From Acidobacteria bacterium Ga0077553 (GTDB taxonomy: Bacteria > Acidobacteriota > Terriglobia > Bryobacterales > Bryobacteraceae), in assembly GCA_001464575.1 (NCBI GenBank), contig LNFE01000088.1:1-32703 (forward strand): 32,703 nt of DNA. Direction: 5' to 3'. Position numbers and translations under genes: made by a program. Position 1 is the first letter of the stretch. Every line of letters begins with the position of its first letter. The notes below the pieces were generated by a model, which saw only the letters and a program-made list of their open reading frames with translations, made no database searches and had not been told where the DNA came from. Shown here one piece after another: positions 8,751 to 18,396 of this stretch.

Positions 8751-10727
8751 ATGATCCGACACACTGCACTGTTTCTCTTGATGGCGATGGCCGGCTGGGC
8801 GGCGACCGAGCGGGACACCGCCGAATGGGTTATCCGCAATGGTGGCCGGGTGATGCTGAATGGGCAGCGGGCTCCCTATGGGGATCTGCTGGGCCTGCCC
8901 GAGGGCGAGTTTCGGATTACTGGCGTTGATCTGTTCGGCACGTTGATCAGCGCGACGGAGCTCGAGAAGTTGAATGGGCTGACGGAGCTGAAAGAGTTGT
9001 ATTTGCCGGGGCCGATGTTCAATCCGGCGTCGGGAAGCCGGCTCGATGCCAACGCGCAGTTGAAGTTTCTCGGCGGTCTGCAGAAGCTGGAGCGGCTCTC
9101 GTTCAGCCTGCACTTCCTGACGCATGTGAACGTGCAGGACAAAGGTGTGGCGCTGCTGACGCGGTTGGCTGCGTTGAAGGAGTTCCGGTGCTCGCAGTGC
9201 AAGCTCGAGAAGCTGAGCCTGGCGCCGTTTGAGAATCTGCACTCGCTGGACTTGAGCAACTCCGAGTTCAGCGATGAGGCGATGAAGGGTCTCGAACAGT
9301 TGAAGGGTTTGAAACGGTTGAGCCTGCGCGACACGTTGGTGACCGATGAAGGGCTGCGGTCGCTGGCGGGGCTAACCTCGCTCGAAGACCTTGACCTGGG
9401 TGGTACCCGGGTGACCGATGCGGGCATCGCGCACTTAAAGAATTTGACCAAGCTCCGGAAGTTGAATCTGTTGGGGGCAGCGATTACGGACGAATCGATT
9501 CCGGTGCTGGCCGGCATGACGAACATGACCGAGCTGATGCTCTACCGCAGCCGGATTACGAACGCGGGCCTGTCCCGGTTGGGATCGTTGAAGGGACTTA
9601 CCGGCCTCGATCTGCGCTACAGCCGCGTGACGCCAACTGCTTTGACGGCGTTTAAAGCGGCGGTGCCCAATTGCAAGGTAGATTTCGTGGGCGCCGCGGC
9701 GGCTGGCGGCAAGCTGGCGGCGGCGAAGCCTGCGGGTACGACCGAAAAGGCGCTGGCCGAATGGATTCAAGCGCTGGGTGGAAAGGTGGATATGCCCGGC
9801 GGTCGGCTGAAGGTTGTTTCCATGGCGTCGACTGGTATTGGTGACGCGCAGTTGGCCTATCTGGCGTCGGCGACCGCGATTGAGGAGCTGAACCTCGAAG
9901 CAACCGAGGCCGGCGATCTGGGTCTGGCCTCGCTGAAGGGCATGACGAACCTGCGCCGGCTGAACCTGAGCCACACGACGATCACGGATAAAGGGTTGGC
10001 GCAGTTGGCGGGGTTGACGAAGTTGCGGGCGCTACGGCTGGGCGGCACCCAAGTGCGGGGGGAAGGCTTGGCGGCTTTGAAAGCGTTGCCGAACCTGAAT
10101 GAGATTGACTTTACGGGCTCCGTGGTCGGCGATGAAGGTCTGCGTCAGATGGCGGGCATGCCGGCGCTCGAACGGCTGCTGCTCGCGAATACCGACATTA
10201 CGAATGCGGGATTGGCGGAGCTGAGCAAATCCACCAAGCTGCAGGCTTTGGACCTGGCGGGAACGGACGTAGGAGACGAAGGCCTGAAGCACTTGGCAAC
10301 AGTGGTGAGCCTGCGGGAGTTGAACCTGGATCATGCGCGGTTTACCGAGAAGGGCCTCGAACTGCTGCGGCCGCTCGTGAATCTGGAGCGGTTGGAACTA
10401 TTGCGGACCCGCGCTTCGAACGTCAGTATGGCGGCGATTGCCAGTCTGCCCAAGCTGGCCGTGTTAGGGCTGGACTACACCTCGGTCGACGATAAGGGCT
10501 TGGAGACGCTGAAGGGCCACGCCACGCTGCGGGAGCTTCGGCTCGATACCACCGGGGTTTCCGATGCGGGCATTTCGACTCTGCAGACAATGCCAGCGTT
10601 GAAGATGGTGAACCTGTATCACACAACAGTAACGGAGCAGGGCTTTCAACAGCTCCAGCGGGCGCTGCCCGGGTGCAAGATTGTGTTTGACCGGGATTCG
10701 TCGCTGCCGGTGCGGAGGAGGACTTAA
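8751..10727 (+). CDS. Secreted leucine-rich-repeat protein with two tandem LRR modules
   Basis: A 658-residue exported protein with the signal peptide MIRHTALFLLMAMAGWAATE. It consists of two modules, each with the same order. An N-cap has an (A)EW[IV]xxxGGxV signature (EWVIRNGGRV near residue 25; EWIQALGGKV near 335). LRRs of about 24 residues follow, of the type LxxLxxLxLxxTxVTDxGL. A C-cap with P-x-C-K closes each module (VPNCKVDF near 306; LPGCKIVF near 638). A short Ala/Gly/Lys linker at about 312-330 joins them. The repeat pattern resembles the cysteine-containing/RNI-like LRRs common in Planctomycetes and Acidobacteria, generally protein-binding scaffolds. Partner and function unknown. 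The stop codon directly abuts the GTG of the next LRR gene, so the two are surely co-transcribed. Confidence 0.88.
   Translation: MIRHTALFLLMAMAGWAATERDTAEWVIRNGGRVMLNGQRAPYGDLLGLPEGEFRITGVDLFGTLISATELEKLNGLTELKELYLPGPMFNPASGSRLDANAQLKFLGGLQKLERLSFSLHFLTHVNVQDKGVALLTRLAALKEFRCSQCKLEKLSLAPFENLHSLDLSNSEFSDEAMKGLEQLKGLKRLSLRDTLVTDEGLRSLAGLTSLEDLDLGGTRVTDAGIAHLKNLTKLRKLNLLGAAITDESIPVLAGMTNMTELMLYRSRITNAGLSRLGSLKGLTGLDLRYSRVTPTALTAFKAAVPNCKVDFVGAAAAGGKLAAAKPAGTTEKALAEWIQALGGKVDMPGGRLKVVSMASTGIGDAQLAYLASATAIEELNLEATEAGDLGLASLKGMTNLRRLNLSHTTITDKGLAQLAGLTKLRALRLGGTQVRGEGLAALKALPNLNEIDFTGSVVGDEGLRQMAGMPALERLLLANTDITNAGLAELSKSTKLQALDLAGTDVGDEGLKHLATVVSLRELNLDHARFTEKGLELLRPLVNLERLELLRTRASNVSMAAIASLPKLAVLGLDYTSVDDKGLETLKGHATLRELRLDTTGVSDAGISTLQTMPALKMVNLYHTTVTEQGFQQLQRALPGCKIVFDRDSSLPVRRRT
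10714..10721 (+). promoter_or_regulatory. Strong Shine-Dalgarno fixing the GTG start of the second LRR gene
   Basis: GGAGGAGG at 10714-10721 lies six bases before the GTG at 10728, inside the 3' end of the upstream gene. It supports GTG as the true start and suggests coupled translation. Confidence 0.65.
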
Positions 10728-11654
10728 GTGATTACTCGTTTTGCTTTCTTGGTCGGATCGGCAGGGTTGTTGGTGGCGGCGGATCCAGCCGACTGGATTA
10801 CGGCTGCGGGCGGCGTGGTGACTCGCGATGCGGCGGGGCGGATTACGGCAGTTGACCTGCGTTCCAGCTGGGTGACCGACGCCGATATGCCCCTACTCGC
10901 CAAGCTGCCGTACCTGGCGAAGCTGGACCTGTCGCTCACGCGAATCACCGACCGCGGCCTGCAGCAGCTGAAGTCCGCGCCGGGGATCGTGGACCTGAAC
11001 CTGTACTACGCCGAGCAGATTACCGATGAAGGGATGTCGGCCATCAAGGGTTGGAAGAAGCTACAGCGGCTCAATGTGCGTGGCACCCGGATCACGGATT
11101 CGACGCTCGAACACGCCGCTTCCGTGCCAACGTTGACCGCGTTGGATGTCGGCTACGCGCAGGTGACTGACGTCGGCTTGGACCACCTAGCGACCTTGAC
11201 GAACCTGAAGGAACTGGCGGTGGGCGGCAACAAGATTACCGATGCCGGCCTGCAGTCCTTGCGGTATTTGACGAGCTTGACGCATTTGGACCTGACGGGC
11301 ATGCAGCGCACGGACTCCGGCCTTTGGTCGGTGAGCTTGACGGACCTCGGAGTGGGCGCCATCGCCACGTTGAAGGAACTGAAGCATCTGAAGCTCGATG
11401 GACTTCCGGTTTCCGCGCGGTGGCTGGAACGGTTAAAGGTGTTGACCAAGTTGGAACGGCTCTCGTTGCAGGGCTGCACGCGGATTGGCGACGATGCCGC
11501 GACGGTAATCGCCTCCTGGCCGATGCTGAAAGCGGTGGACTTGAAGGGCACAGCCATGACGGAGCAGGCCGTGGCGGGTTTGCGGCAGGCCAAGCCCAGG
11601 GCGCAGGTGTTCTCGGGTAAATGGGAGAATCCCGGTCTGGTGAAGGCGATGTAG
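10728..11654 (+). CDS. Secreted leucine-rich-repeat protein, single module
   Basis: A 308-residue protein starting at a GTG that directly follows the TAA of the upstream LRR gene. The N-terminal signal peptide is [19 protein letters not shown]. The mature part opens with the same N-cap as its neighbour ([20 protein letters not shown]), continues with roughly ten 24-residue LRRs ([35 protein letters not shown]), and ends with a variant C-cap (AKPRAQVF) in which the Cys of the neighbour's caps is replaced. One unit here corresponds to one of the two units in the neighbour, so the pair likely arose by module duplication. Function unknown, probably protein binding in the periplasm or at the surface. 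No terminator is visible in the 30 bp before the convergent DUF1552 gene. Confidence 0.87.
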   Translation: MITRFAFLVGSAGLLVAADPADWITAAGGVVTRDAAGRITAVDLRSSWVTDADMPLLAKLPYLAKLDLSLTRITDRGLQQLKSAPGIVDLNLYYAEQITDEGMSAIKGWKKLQRLNVRGTRITDSTLEHAASVPTLTALDVGYAQVTDVGLDHLATLTNLKELAVGGNKITDAGLQSLRYLTSLTHLDLTGMQRTDSGLWSVSLTDLGVGAIATLKELKHLKLDGLPVSARWLERLKVLTKLERLSLQGCTRIGDDAATVIASWPMLKAVDLKGTAMTEQAVAGLRQAKPRAQVFSGKWENPGLVKAM

Positions 11655-11684
11655 TTCAAGAGTCCAGAACGCAAAAAGGTTGGG

Positions 11685-13028
11685 TTAGGCGAGTAACTGG
11701 GTTAGCTTGCGGTTGGCGGTGGGGAACTTTCCAACCTGAGCCTGCATGATCTCGTCGGCGAGCGTGAGATAGAGATCGCCGATTGTACCGGTCATCTTCG
11801 TGTGCATGCCCGTCGCCAGGCGCCCCGCGCGGCCGGCAATGAGGAGAGCCATGCCGCTGTTCTTATGCGGATTGGCCTCGGCATGCTCGTGGGTGTAGAC
11901 GAGGCAGGTGTTGTCGAACACCGTGCCGTCGCCTTCGGGGATGGACTTGAGCTTGGCGATGAGATAAGCGAACTCTTCGACGTGCCACTTACAGATATCG
12001 CGAAGAATGCGTTGCCCTTCAACGCCGTCTGAACCGGGCGCCTTCCCGTCCGCGTGGGTGTAATCGTGGTGGCGGGCGGCCGTGAAGCCGAGCCACGGGA
12101 AGCGGGCCAAGCCCTGGCACTTAGTGAGCATGTAGGAGGCGACACGCGTCTGACGGGTCGAAAGCGCCGCCGCCAGCAGATCGCTTTGCAGCTTGGCAAT
12201 GCGCGGCCAGTCTTTCATATCGCCGTCGAAGTCCGGGGCGTCAACGCGGCGGTACTCGGGCGGCAGACCTTCGATAGCCCGTTCGAGATCGCGAATGCCG
12301 GACAGGTGCTCATCCATGCGGACCTGATCGTCTTTCGGAATATACTTCTTCAGCAGGTTGGCGTCGCTCCGCACAGCGTCGAGGATGCTGCGCTTCCGAT
12401 TAACCCAGCCCTCTTCCCGCTCGCCGAAAAGGCGGTCGAAGAGCTTGTGCGGGATCATTTCCGGGGGCAGGGCGCGCTCGTAGCCGGACCAGCTCATGTT
12501 GCGCTGAATGCTCTCGCCGAACGATTCCTGCGAAACGCCGATCTGCAAGGAACGGAAGCGAGAGTCACCGCCAATCTTCGACGCGATCACCTGATCGATG
12601 GAGGCTCCACTGGCGCCTCGGCCGCTGAACGGGGTGCAGCTCATCAGGCCGCTCATGGACTTGTGATGCCCGTTGCCGGGCCCCGGGGCCGAGGCGGCGG
12701 AGTTGTCGAGGCCGGAGATGACGTGCACGTCCTGGCGATACGGCGCCAAGGGCGAGAGGCACGCGGTCATGCGATAGTCGCGTCCTTCCTCGGAGGGAAT
12801 CCAGTAGCGTTCCGGGATGCCGTTACCGTTAAACCAGAGGACAAAGCGCGTTTCGATGGGCTTCGCGGCGGCTTTTGTCGCCGGGGCGGCGGCGTAGGCC
12901 GTACCGTGCGAGTTGAACATCGAAACGAGCGGCGGCAAGCCCACTGTGATGCCGGAGCCGGCGGCGGTGAAGCCTTGCAGGATGGTGCGGCGGGACAGCC
13001 TAGCGCGCTTGGTTATGATTTGCGACAT
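11685..13028 (-). CDS. DUF1552 domain-containing Tat-exported protein
   Basis: A 447-residue protein with a classic Tat signal (SRRTILQGF at residues 12-20, then a hydrophobic stretch) and the DUF1552 fold along its length ([54 protein letters not shown]). DUF1552 proteins almost always sit next to DUF1592-family cytochrome proteins in Acidobacteria, Planctomycetes and Verrucomicrobia. Their biochemical role is undetermined. Here the start overlaps the end of the DUF1592 gene by 29 bp, and a GGAG lies about ten bases before the ATG, so the two form an operon with the cytochrome gene first. The protein itself looks intact even though its partner appears disrupted. Confidence 0.92.
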   Translation of the reverse strand: MSQIITKRARLSRRTILQGFTAAGSGITVGLPPLVSMFNSHGTAYAAAPATKAAAKPIETRFVLWFNGNGIPERYWIPSEEGRDYRMTACLSPLAPYRQDVHVISGLDNSAASAPGPGNGHHKSMSGLMSCTPFSGRGASGASIDQVIASKIGGDSRFRSLQIGVSQESFGESIQRNMSWSGYERALPPEMIPHKLFDRLFGEREEGWVNRKRSILDAVRSDANLLKKYIPKDDQVRMDEHLSGIRDLERAIEGLPPEYRRVDAPDFDGDMKDWPRIAKLQSDLLAAALSTRQTRVASYMLTKCQGLARFPWLGFTAARHHDYTHADGKAPGSDGVEGQRILRDICKWHVEEFAYLIAKLKSIPEGDGTVFDNTCLVYTHEHAEANPHKNSGMALLIAGRAGRLATGMHTKMTGTIGDLYLTLADEIMQAQVGKFPTANRKLTQLLA

Positions 13029-14957
13029 GAACGGTTTCTCCAGGGTTGAGGAACTCTTTTGACTTGATGAACGACACCATCAACTCTTTAAATCGAAATT
13101 GCGAGGAACGAAAATCCGCCAACACCTTTCTGATGAGCGGGCGATCACCGGAAGTTTCCATTCTACCGGCGGCGTAGCGGAAATACTGTTTCACGACGCA
13201 CTCCTGGCATTGGGCGCTTTCATACAGCACCTTGCCCAACTCCATCGGCGAGGAGAAGTTGGAATTCGGAACGCCGGCCACATGACCCTTCGTATCGATG
13301 TCGAGTTCCATCGTCTTCGGTGGGGTGCGGCGATTGGCTCCCTTGCCGGTGGGGGCAAAGGAGAGCTTGAAGGTCTCGCGCCGGGCGCCAATGGCGTCGA
13401 ACTTCTCGAAGCCAAAACCGATCGGATCGATGAGGTTGTGGCAGGTGAAGCAACTGGGGTTTGTCACGTTGGCTTGGCTTCGCTTGGTTCTGGAAGGTTG
13501 GTGTTGATGCCCGGGGGAGGCTCGGCCACCTTCTGGCAGAGGAACTGCTCGCGCACGAACAGGCCGCGCGCCGTGGGGGCGGTTTCGTCGGGCTTGGCCG
13601 TCAAGGCCAGGAATAGAGCTTGGCCGAGCAGGCCGGCGCGCTCCTGCGTGGGGGGAAGCTGGACGCGGGAAAACTCGCGAGAGGGAGCCGGCAAACCGTA
13701 GATCCCTGCCAGATCGCCGTTGATGAAGGTGTAGTCGGCCCGGACGAAATCCATGAAGTTGCGGTCGTTCCAAACCAGATCGCCGAGGAAGACGCGGGCC
13801 TCTTCAGTCATGGCGACCGCGGTTTCGCGGGTAAACTGCGGATAACGGCGGCGGTCCTTGCTGGCCGTTAGGATCCGGTCAAAACGCATCCACTGCGCGA
13901 TGAACTCGTCGAAGGCGTCGCGCGCCTTGGTGTGATCGAGCATCCGGCGGGCGGCCTTCTCGACGGCTTCCGGGGTGGATAGCTGGTTCTTCGACGCAGC
14001 GTCGAGCAGAGCGGCGTCGGGCATGCTGTCCCACAGGGTGTAGGAGAGGCGCGCCGCGGTGGCGAAGCTTTTCCATTTCGGATTGGAAGTCTCTTCGAGA
14101 CGGAAGAGGAAATGGGGCGATTGCAACATCGCTTCGACCGCGAGCTGGGCGCCATTGTAGAAGTCAGTTCCCTTCCTCATGAGCGCTTCATAGCGCTGCT
14201 GCTCTTCGGGTTCGAGGGGCCGGCGAAAGGCCTTCAGTCCGAACTCGCGGACGAACTGGGTGCGGCAGGCCACCGAAGGCTTGCAGGGTACGAGGCCGCG
14301 GGTGTCGCCGCCGCGGAAGGCGTTGCGGGCCAGCTTCTCCGCGGCGGAACCGTACGATTCGAGCAGGATGGGCGAAAGGTTCTGCGCCTGATACTGGTTC
14401 TTAAAACCGTTCACGAAGTCTTCCGGGGGGAACTGGTTGGCCGGAGAGGTCTGATCGCCAAGCAGGTCGCGCACCGTGTTGTTGTACTGGCTGTGGGTTA
14501 GGCGGCGAAGGGCAACTTTGGGAGCGGTGTGGCCTTGGCCGGCGGCCTCCTCCTCGCGATACTTGAGAGCCCGGGCGAGGTCGTTTCCGGAAAGGGAGGC
14601 GAGTTGGCGGACCCAGGCGGCCAGCATCCGTTCATCGTTGCTACCCGCGGTGAGACGAGCGCCCCCGGCATGTGGGGTCTTGTTCGTCGGCTTCTTCAGC
14701 AGCAGCGACTCAGCGGGGTTCTGCCGATCGACCAACACGACCAAGGACTGCCCAAATCGTTCGATCTTGTCTGGGGTCGCGTCGGTCTCGGGAAACTGGA
14801 GGCGGGTGACCGAAGCGACCCCCTCGGGATTGTGACAAGCCCGGCAGGCCGCCTTTTCGAGGACTTGAAAGGCACCCTCCGCGAAGGACTGATTTTGCGC
14901 CCAGGCCGAGCACAAAGGAAACGCAAGCAATGCAAAGGGGGACAGGTAGCGGCTCAC
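13000..14957 (-). pseudogene. DUF1592-family c-type cytochrome protein (DUF1587-1595-1592-1588-1585), frameshifted before the second heme motif
   Basis: The first frame encodes a Sec signal ([20 protein letters not shown]), a heme motif CRACH, then DUF1587 ([18 protein letters not shown]), DUF1595 ([17 protein letters not shown]), DUF1592 ([20 protein letters not shown]) and the first half of DUF1588. It stops at 13464 right after [11 protein letters not shown] second frame continues exactly where expected, with [20 protein letters not shown] and DUF1585 ([20 protein letters not shown]), to 13000. About 8-10 residues normally present between these parts (an R-x-R...H stretch) are in no frame, so this looks like a small deletion with frameshift. 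I prefer the GTG at 14957 over the ATG at 15002: the signal peptide starts there and a well-spaced promoter lies between the two. An intact copy would be a periplasmic multi-domain cytochrome partnered with DUF1552. Confidence 0.82.
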
Positions 14958-14964
14958 GTGGGTT

Positions 14965-14993
14965 ATTCTACCGTTCTCACGATCTGGGTGCAA
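14965..14993 (-). promoter_or_regulatory. Putative sigma-70 promoter for the DUF1592/DUF1552 operon, leaderless
   Basis: On the minus strand TTGCAC (14993-14988), a 17-base spacer and TAGAAT (14970-14965) are followed seven bases later by the GTG at 14957. The predicted start is at or one base before the GTG. This supports a leaderless transcript and the GTG start, since the upstream ATG at 15002 would lie outside the transcript. Confidence 0.55.
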
Positions 14994-15071
14994 GGGGTTC
15001 ACTTTTGTTTTGGTTTCGATTGATTTCGATCACGGACTGGGAGAAGGGAGCGGGAAATGCGGCAACAGAAG

Positions 15072-15080
15072 TGATATTGT
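15072..15080 (+). promoter_or_regulatory. Putative extended -10 promoter (TGATATTGT) for the isomerase gene
   Basis: TGA-TATTGT ends nine bases before the ATG at 15090, predicting a leader of only about three bases. No good -35 box is seen. The arrangement resembles TGATAAGAT before the 1640 gene. Confidence 0.4.
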
Positions 15081-15089
15081 CTTCACTGC

Positions 15090-16127
15090 ATGACACGGAG
15101 AACAATGTTGGGCACTACGGTGGCGGCGACCGGGCTTCTGGCGGCGACGCCCAAAGTATTGCGCTTTATGGGGACCGCCGGGCCGGGGCTAACCGCGCGC
15201 ATCCGGAAGATGGGCAAGGACTGGGACATCGTCGAATACGCGCATGAGAAAGGGTTGGGCGCGGCGCATACGACGCTCCCGCAGGATCTGAATCCCGAGG
15301 GAATCGCCAAGCTCCGGCGTCAGGTGGAAAAGTACGACATGCGGTTGACCGTCGGACTCCGGACGGCCAAGAGCGACGCAGACCTGCCGAAGTACGAAGC
15401 GGCTGTGAAGGCGTGCGCCGAAATGGGCGGCCGCGTGGAGTGCGTGCACGATCCGTTTTCGGGGCGGCGCTATGAGCAATTCAAGTCGGCGGCGGAGTTC
15501 CACGCCTTTGACGCGGCCTGCAAAGCGGCGGTGCAGCGCGTCGAGCCCATTTTGCGGAAGTATAAGATGCGGCTGGCGATTGAGAATCACAAAGGTTGGC
15601 GGAGCGACGAACTGGCGGCGTGGGTGAAGTCGACGGGAAGCGAGTACGTCGGCGTCTGCCTGGATCTAGTGAATAACGTTTCGCTCATCGAAACGCCACA
15701 GCAGACCATCGACACGCTGGCGCCATACACCATCTTTGTCAGCTTCAAGGATATTGGCGTTGATCTCTATCCGGAAGGCATTCTGCTTTCGGAGGTTCCC
15801 TTTGGCGAAGGGCACCTGGATTTGGCCGGCATTGTCGCGCGGTTCCAGAAGAAGGATCCGAAGATGCTGTTCCAGTTGGAGATGCTGACGCGGGACCCGC
15901 TGAAGGTGCCGGTGCTCACAGAGCAGTATTGGAAGGTCTACGACGACAAGAGTCCGGTGCCTCCAAAGGATTTGGCGATGTTGATCGCTTGGGTGCGGAA
16001 CAATCCCCCGAAGCGGCCCCTGCCGCGAACCTCAGGATTGTCGCCAGAGGGTGTGCTGGCGCTCGAAGACAAATTGAACCAGGAATGTATCGACTACGCG
16101 CGGGCGTATTTGCCGACTCTGGCCTAG
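15090..16127 (+). CDS. Tat-exported sugar phosphate isomerase/epimerase-like TIM-barrel protein
   Basis: A 345-residue protein of the xylose-isomerase-like (AP-endonuclease-2) TIM-barrel superfamily. The Tat-type signal is MTRRTMLGTTVAATGLLAAT. Candidate metal ligands fit the family: Glu165 (LAIENHKGW), Asp192 (GVCLDLVNN), the KD pair at 220-221 (SFKDIG) and Glu264 (FQLEML). These proteins interconvert or cleave sugars and keto-sugars. Exported versions occur widely in Acidobacteria and Planctomycetes, often near GMC oxidoreductases and DUF1080 proteins, in suspected 3-keto-glycoside pathways. Here a PQQ dehydrogenase follows after 17 bp and a GMC oxidoreductase is encoded further right. No Shine-Dalgarno is evident. 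The real substrate is unknown; the superfamily call is firm. Confidence 0.85.
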   Translation: MTRRTMLGTTVAATGLLAATPKVLRFMGTAGPGLTARIRKMGKDWDIVEYAHEKGLGAAHTTLPQDLNPEGIAKLRRQVEKYDMRLTVGLRTAKSDADLPKYEAAVKACAEMGGRVECVHDPFSGRRYEQFKSAAEFHAFDAACKAAVQRVEPILRKYKMRLAIENHKGWRSDELAAWVKSTGSEYVGVCLDLVNNVSLIETPQQTIDTLAPYTIFVSFKDIGVDLYPEGILLSEVPFGEGHLDLAGIVARFQKKDPKMLFQLEMLTRDPLKVPVLTEQYWKVYDDKSPVPPKDLAMLIAWVRNNPPKRPLPRTSGLSPEGVLALEDKLNQECIDYARAYLPTLA

Positions 16128-16138
16128 ACGGTTAGAGT
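16110..16138 (+). promoter_or_regulatory. Putative leaderless promoter for the PQQ dehydrogenase gene
   Basis: TTGCCG (16110-16115), a 17-bp spacer and TAGAGT (16133-16138) place the transcript start at the ATG at 16145. The -35 part lies within the end of the isomerase gene. A GGGGG directly before the ATG is too close to act as a normal Shine-Dalgarno. Confidence 0.4.
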
Positions 16139-16144
16139 TGGGGG

Positions 16145-18394
16145 ATGGGATTTCGCGCCGCGGCGTTGGTGTTGGTGGCCGGATTGGGATTGTGGGCCCA
16201 ACCCGGAAAGAACGGGTACTTGGCACGGTGCGTGGGGTGCCATGGGGAAGATGGCAGCGGCGGGGGCCACGGCCCCGGGTTTTTGAACTTGAAAGCGTCA
16301 CGGGCGGCGACGCGCGCGCAGGTCAGCGAGGTGATTCGCAATGGCATTCCGGGCGGCGGCATGCCGGCGTTTGCTTTGCCGCCGGCCGAAGTTGAGGCGA
16401 TCGCGGAGTACACCTGGGGGCTGAAGACCGCCGCGGCGGGCAAAGAGGCGATCGTCGAAGGCGATGCCGCGCAAGGGGCACGGCAGTTTGCGGCGCAGTG
16501 CACGGGCTGCCATATGGTGCGGGGCGCGGGCGGAATTCTCGGTCCGGACTTGACGACGGTCGGCCGGGACCGGACACCGGCGCAGATCGCGGCGGCACTG
16601 CGCGGCGGCAAGGGGGCGTCGATGACAGTGACCCTGCGGGATGGCCGCGTGTTCAAAGGAATCGCGAAGAACCAGAGTCCGTTTGATCTGCAGTTACTGG
16701 GGGCGGATGGGACGTTACATCTGTTGCGGACGGCGCAAGTGGCTTCGGCCGTTGCCGGGCCTTCGCTGATGACGCCGGTGCGGGGCGGGATCGGGGATTT
16801 GGTGGCGTACCTGCGGACGCTGCGGGAGCCGGTGGGGGTTGCGGCAGGGACTACCGTAGGGCCCGGCATCTCCTTCGCGGAGATCGCGCAGCCGCGCGCC
16901 GGCGATTGGCCCAGTTACAACGGGCAACTGAGTGGGAGCCGGTTCAGTAAGCTGGACCAGATACGCACTAGTAACATCGGCAAGTTGGCTCCGCAATGGA
17001 TGTTTACGTTGAGCGGGGCGCCGGGTGGACTGCAGACGACGCCGGTGGTCGTCGACGGGGTGATGTATGTGACCAGCGTGAATGAGGTGTACGCCCTCGA
17101 CGCGGGAACGGGGCGGGAGATTTGGCATTTCAAGAGGCTGCGCACGAAAGGGATGGCCGGCGATGCCGCCAGCGGCATTAACCGGGGTGTGGCGGTGTTA
17201 GGCGATCGCGTCTTCGTGGCTACGGACCATGCGCATCTCCTCGCGCTGCACCGGGCGACGGGCCAGGTGATCTGGGAGGTAGAGATGGCGGACTACCGGC
17301 AGAATTATGGGGCGACCGGGGCGCCGCTGGTGGTGAACGATCTGGTGATCGCCGGGATATCCGGAGGTGACGAAGGGGTACGCGGGTTTTTGGATGCCTA
17401 CAAGGCTTCGACCGGCGAACGAGTATGGCGATTCTGGACGATTCCAGCGCGGGGGGATAAAGAAGCCGAGACCTGGAAGGGCAACGCGCTCGAACATGGG
17501 TGCGGGACGACCTGGTTGACCGGGACTTACGACGCCGAGACCGGGCTGTTGTATTGGCCGACGGGGAATCCGTGCCCAGATTATAACGGCGATGAGCGGG
17601 TGGGAGATAACTTATACACCGACTCGGTGGTCGCGCTCGATCCCGCGACGGGAAAGTTACGGTGGCACTACCAGTTCACACCGCACGATGTGCATGATTG
17701 GGACGCGACGGAGCCACCGGTTCTGGCCGATCTGGATGGGAAGAAGTTACTGGTGCAGGCCAACCGGAATGGGTTCTTTTACGTGCTGGACCGGGTAACC
17801 GGTAAAGTACTGAGGGCGGAGCCGTTCGTGAAGAAATTGACTTGGGCAAGCGGGATTGGAGCGGATGGGCGGCCGATTCTCTTGCCCGGCAACGAGCCGA
17901 ATGCAGCGGGGCAGCGGACGTGCCCGTCCGTAGCCGGCGCGGCGAATTGGACGTCGACGGCGTATGACGGGCGAACGGGGCTGTATTACTTTTTCGCGCA
18001 TGAATCCTGCACCATTTACTCAAAACGGGCCGAGGAGTGGCAGGCGGGGCAGTCGTTCTACGGGGGCGGCACGCGGAATTCAGCGGCGGATGGAGGCGCA
18101 AAATTGCTGAAAGCGGTGGACATCCGTACGGGGAAGGTCGCCTGGGAGATTCCTGATATTGGTGGGTCGATCCTGGGCAGTGGAGTAATGGCCACGGCGG
18201 GAGGCTTGTTGTTCTATGGCGATGGGCGGGGAGCTTTCGTAGCGGCCGACGCGGCCAATGGAAAACTGTTGTGGCACTTCAATACGGGGCAGAATTGGCG
18301 GGCCGGACCGATGACTTATTTAGCGGATGAGAGACAGTTTGTTGCGATTGCGGCTGGCAACACGATTGTTACATTCGGACTGGTCCGGGAGTAG
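16145..18394 (+). CDS. Quinohemoprotein: two N-terminal cytochrome c domains fused to a PQQ-dependent dehydrogenase
   Basis: A 749-residue periplasmic oxidase. After a signal peptide (about 1-18) come two c-type heme domains, CVGCH (29-33, likely Met ligand in GGMPAF near 73) and CTGCH (119-123, followed by the ILGPDL and DGRVFKGI features typical of 'putative heme-binding' domains). From about residue 250 a PQQ beta-propeller begins (DWPSYNGQLSGSRFSKLDQI). It has tryptophan-docking-type repeats (VYALDAGTGREIWHF, VVALDPATGKLRWHY), a metal/PQQ-contact Asn in PTGNP (Asn475) and the likely catalytic Asp in GDNLY (Asp488). Known quinohemoprotein alcohol dehydrogenases carry the cytochrome at the C-terminus, so two hemes at the N-terminus is a less usual order. 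It should oxidise an alcohol or sugar and pass electrons through its own hemes. Substrate unknown. Confidence 0.9.
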   Translation: MGFRAAALVLVAGLGLWAQPGKNGYLARCVGCHGEDGSGGGHGPGFLNLKASRAATRAQVSEVIRNGIPGGGMPAFALPPAEVEAIAEYTWGLKTAAAGKEAIVEGDAAQGARQFAAQCTGCHMVRGAGGILGPDLTTVGRDRTPAQIAAALRGGKGASMTVTLRDGRVFKGIAKNQSPFDLQLLGADGTLHLLRTAQVASAVAGPSLMTPVRGGIGDLVAYLRTLREPVGVAAGTTVGPGISFAEIAQPRAGDWPSYNGQLSGSRFSKLDQIRTSNIGKLAPQWMFTLSGAPGGLQTTPVVVDGVMYVTSVNEVYALDAGTGREIWHFKRLRTKGMAGDAASGINRGVAVLGDRVFVATDHAHLLALHRATGQVIWEVEMADYRQNYGATGAPLVVNDLVIAGISGGDEGVRGFLDAYKASTGERVWRFWTIPARGDKEAETWKGNALEHGCGTTWLTGTYDAETGLLYWPTGNPCPDYNGDERVGDNLYTDSVVALDPATGKLRWHYQFTPHDVHDWDATEPPVLADLDGKKLLVQANRNGFFYVLDRVTGKVLRAEPFVKKLTWASGIGADGRPILLPGNEPNAAGQRTCPSVAGAANWTSTAYDGRTGLYYFFAHESCTIYSKRAEEWQAGQSFYGGGTRNSAADGGAKLLKAVDIRTGKVAWEIPDIGGSILGSGVMATAGGLLFYGDGRGAFVAADAANGKLLWHFNTGQNWRAGPMTYLADERQFVAIAAGNTIVTFGLVRE

Positions 18395-18396
18395 GC

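Noticed and set aside
12054..13049. 331-codon plus-strand frame opposite the DUF1552 gene
   Set aside because: Antisense to a strongly conserved DUF1552 protein; no domain, signal peptide or promoter was seen.
14958..15002. ATG at 15002 as start of the DUF1592 protein
   Set aside because: The added residues ([15 protein letters not shown]) are polar and precede the signal peptide, and a well-spaced promoter lies between this ATG and the GTG at 14957.
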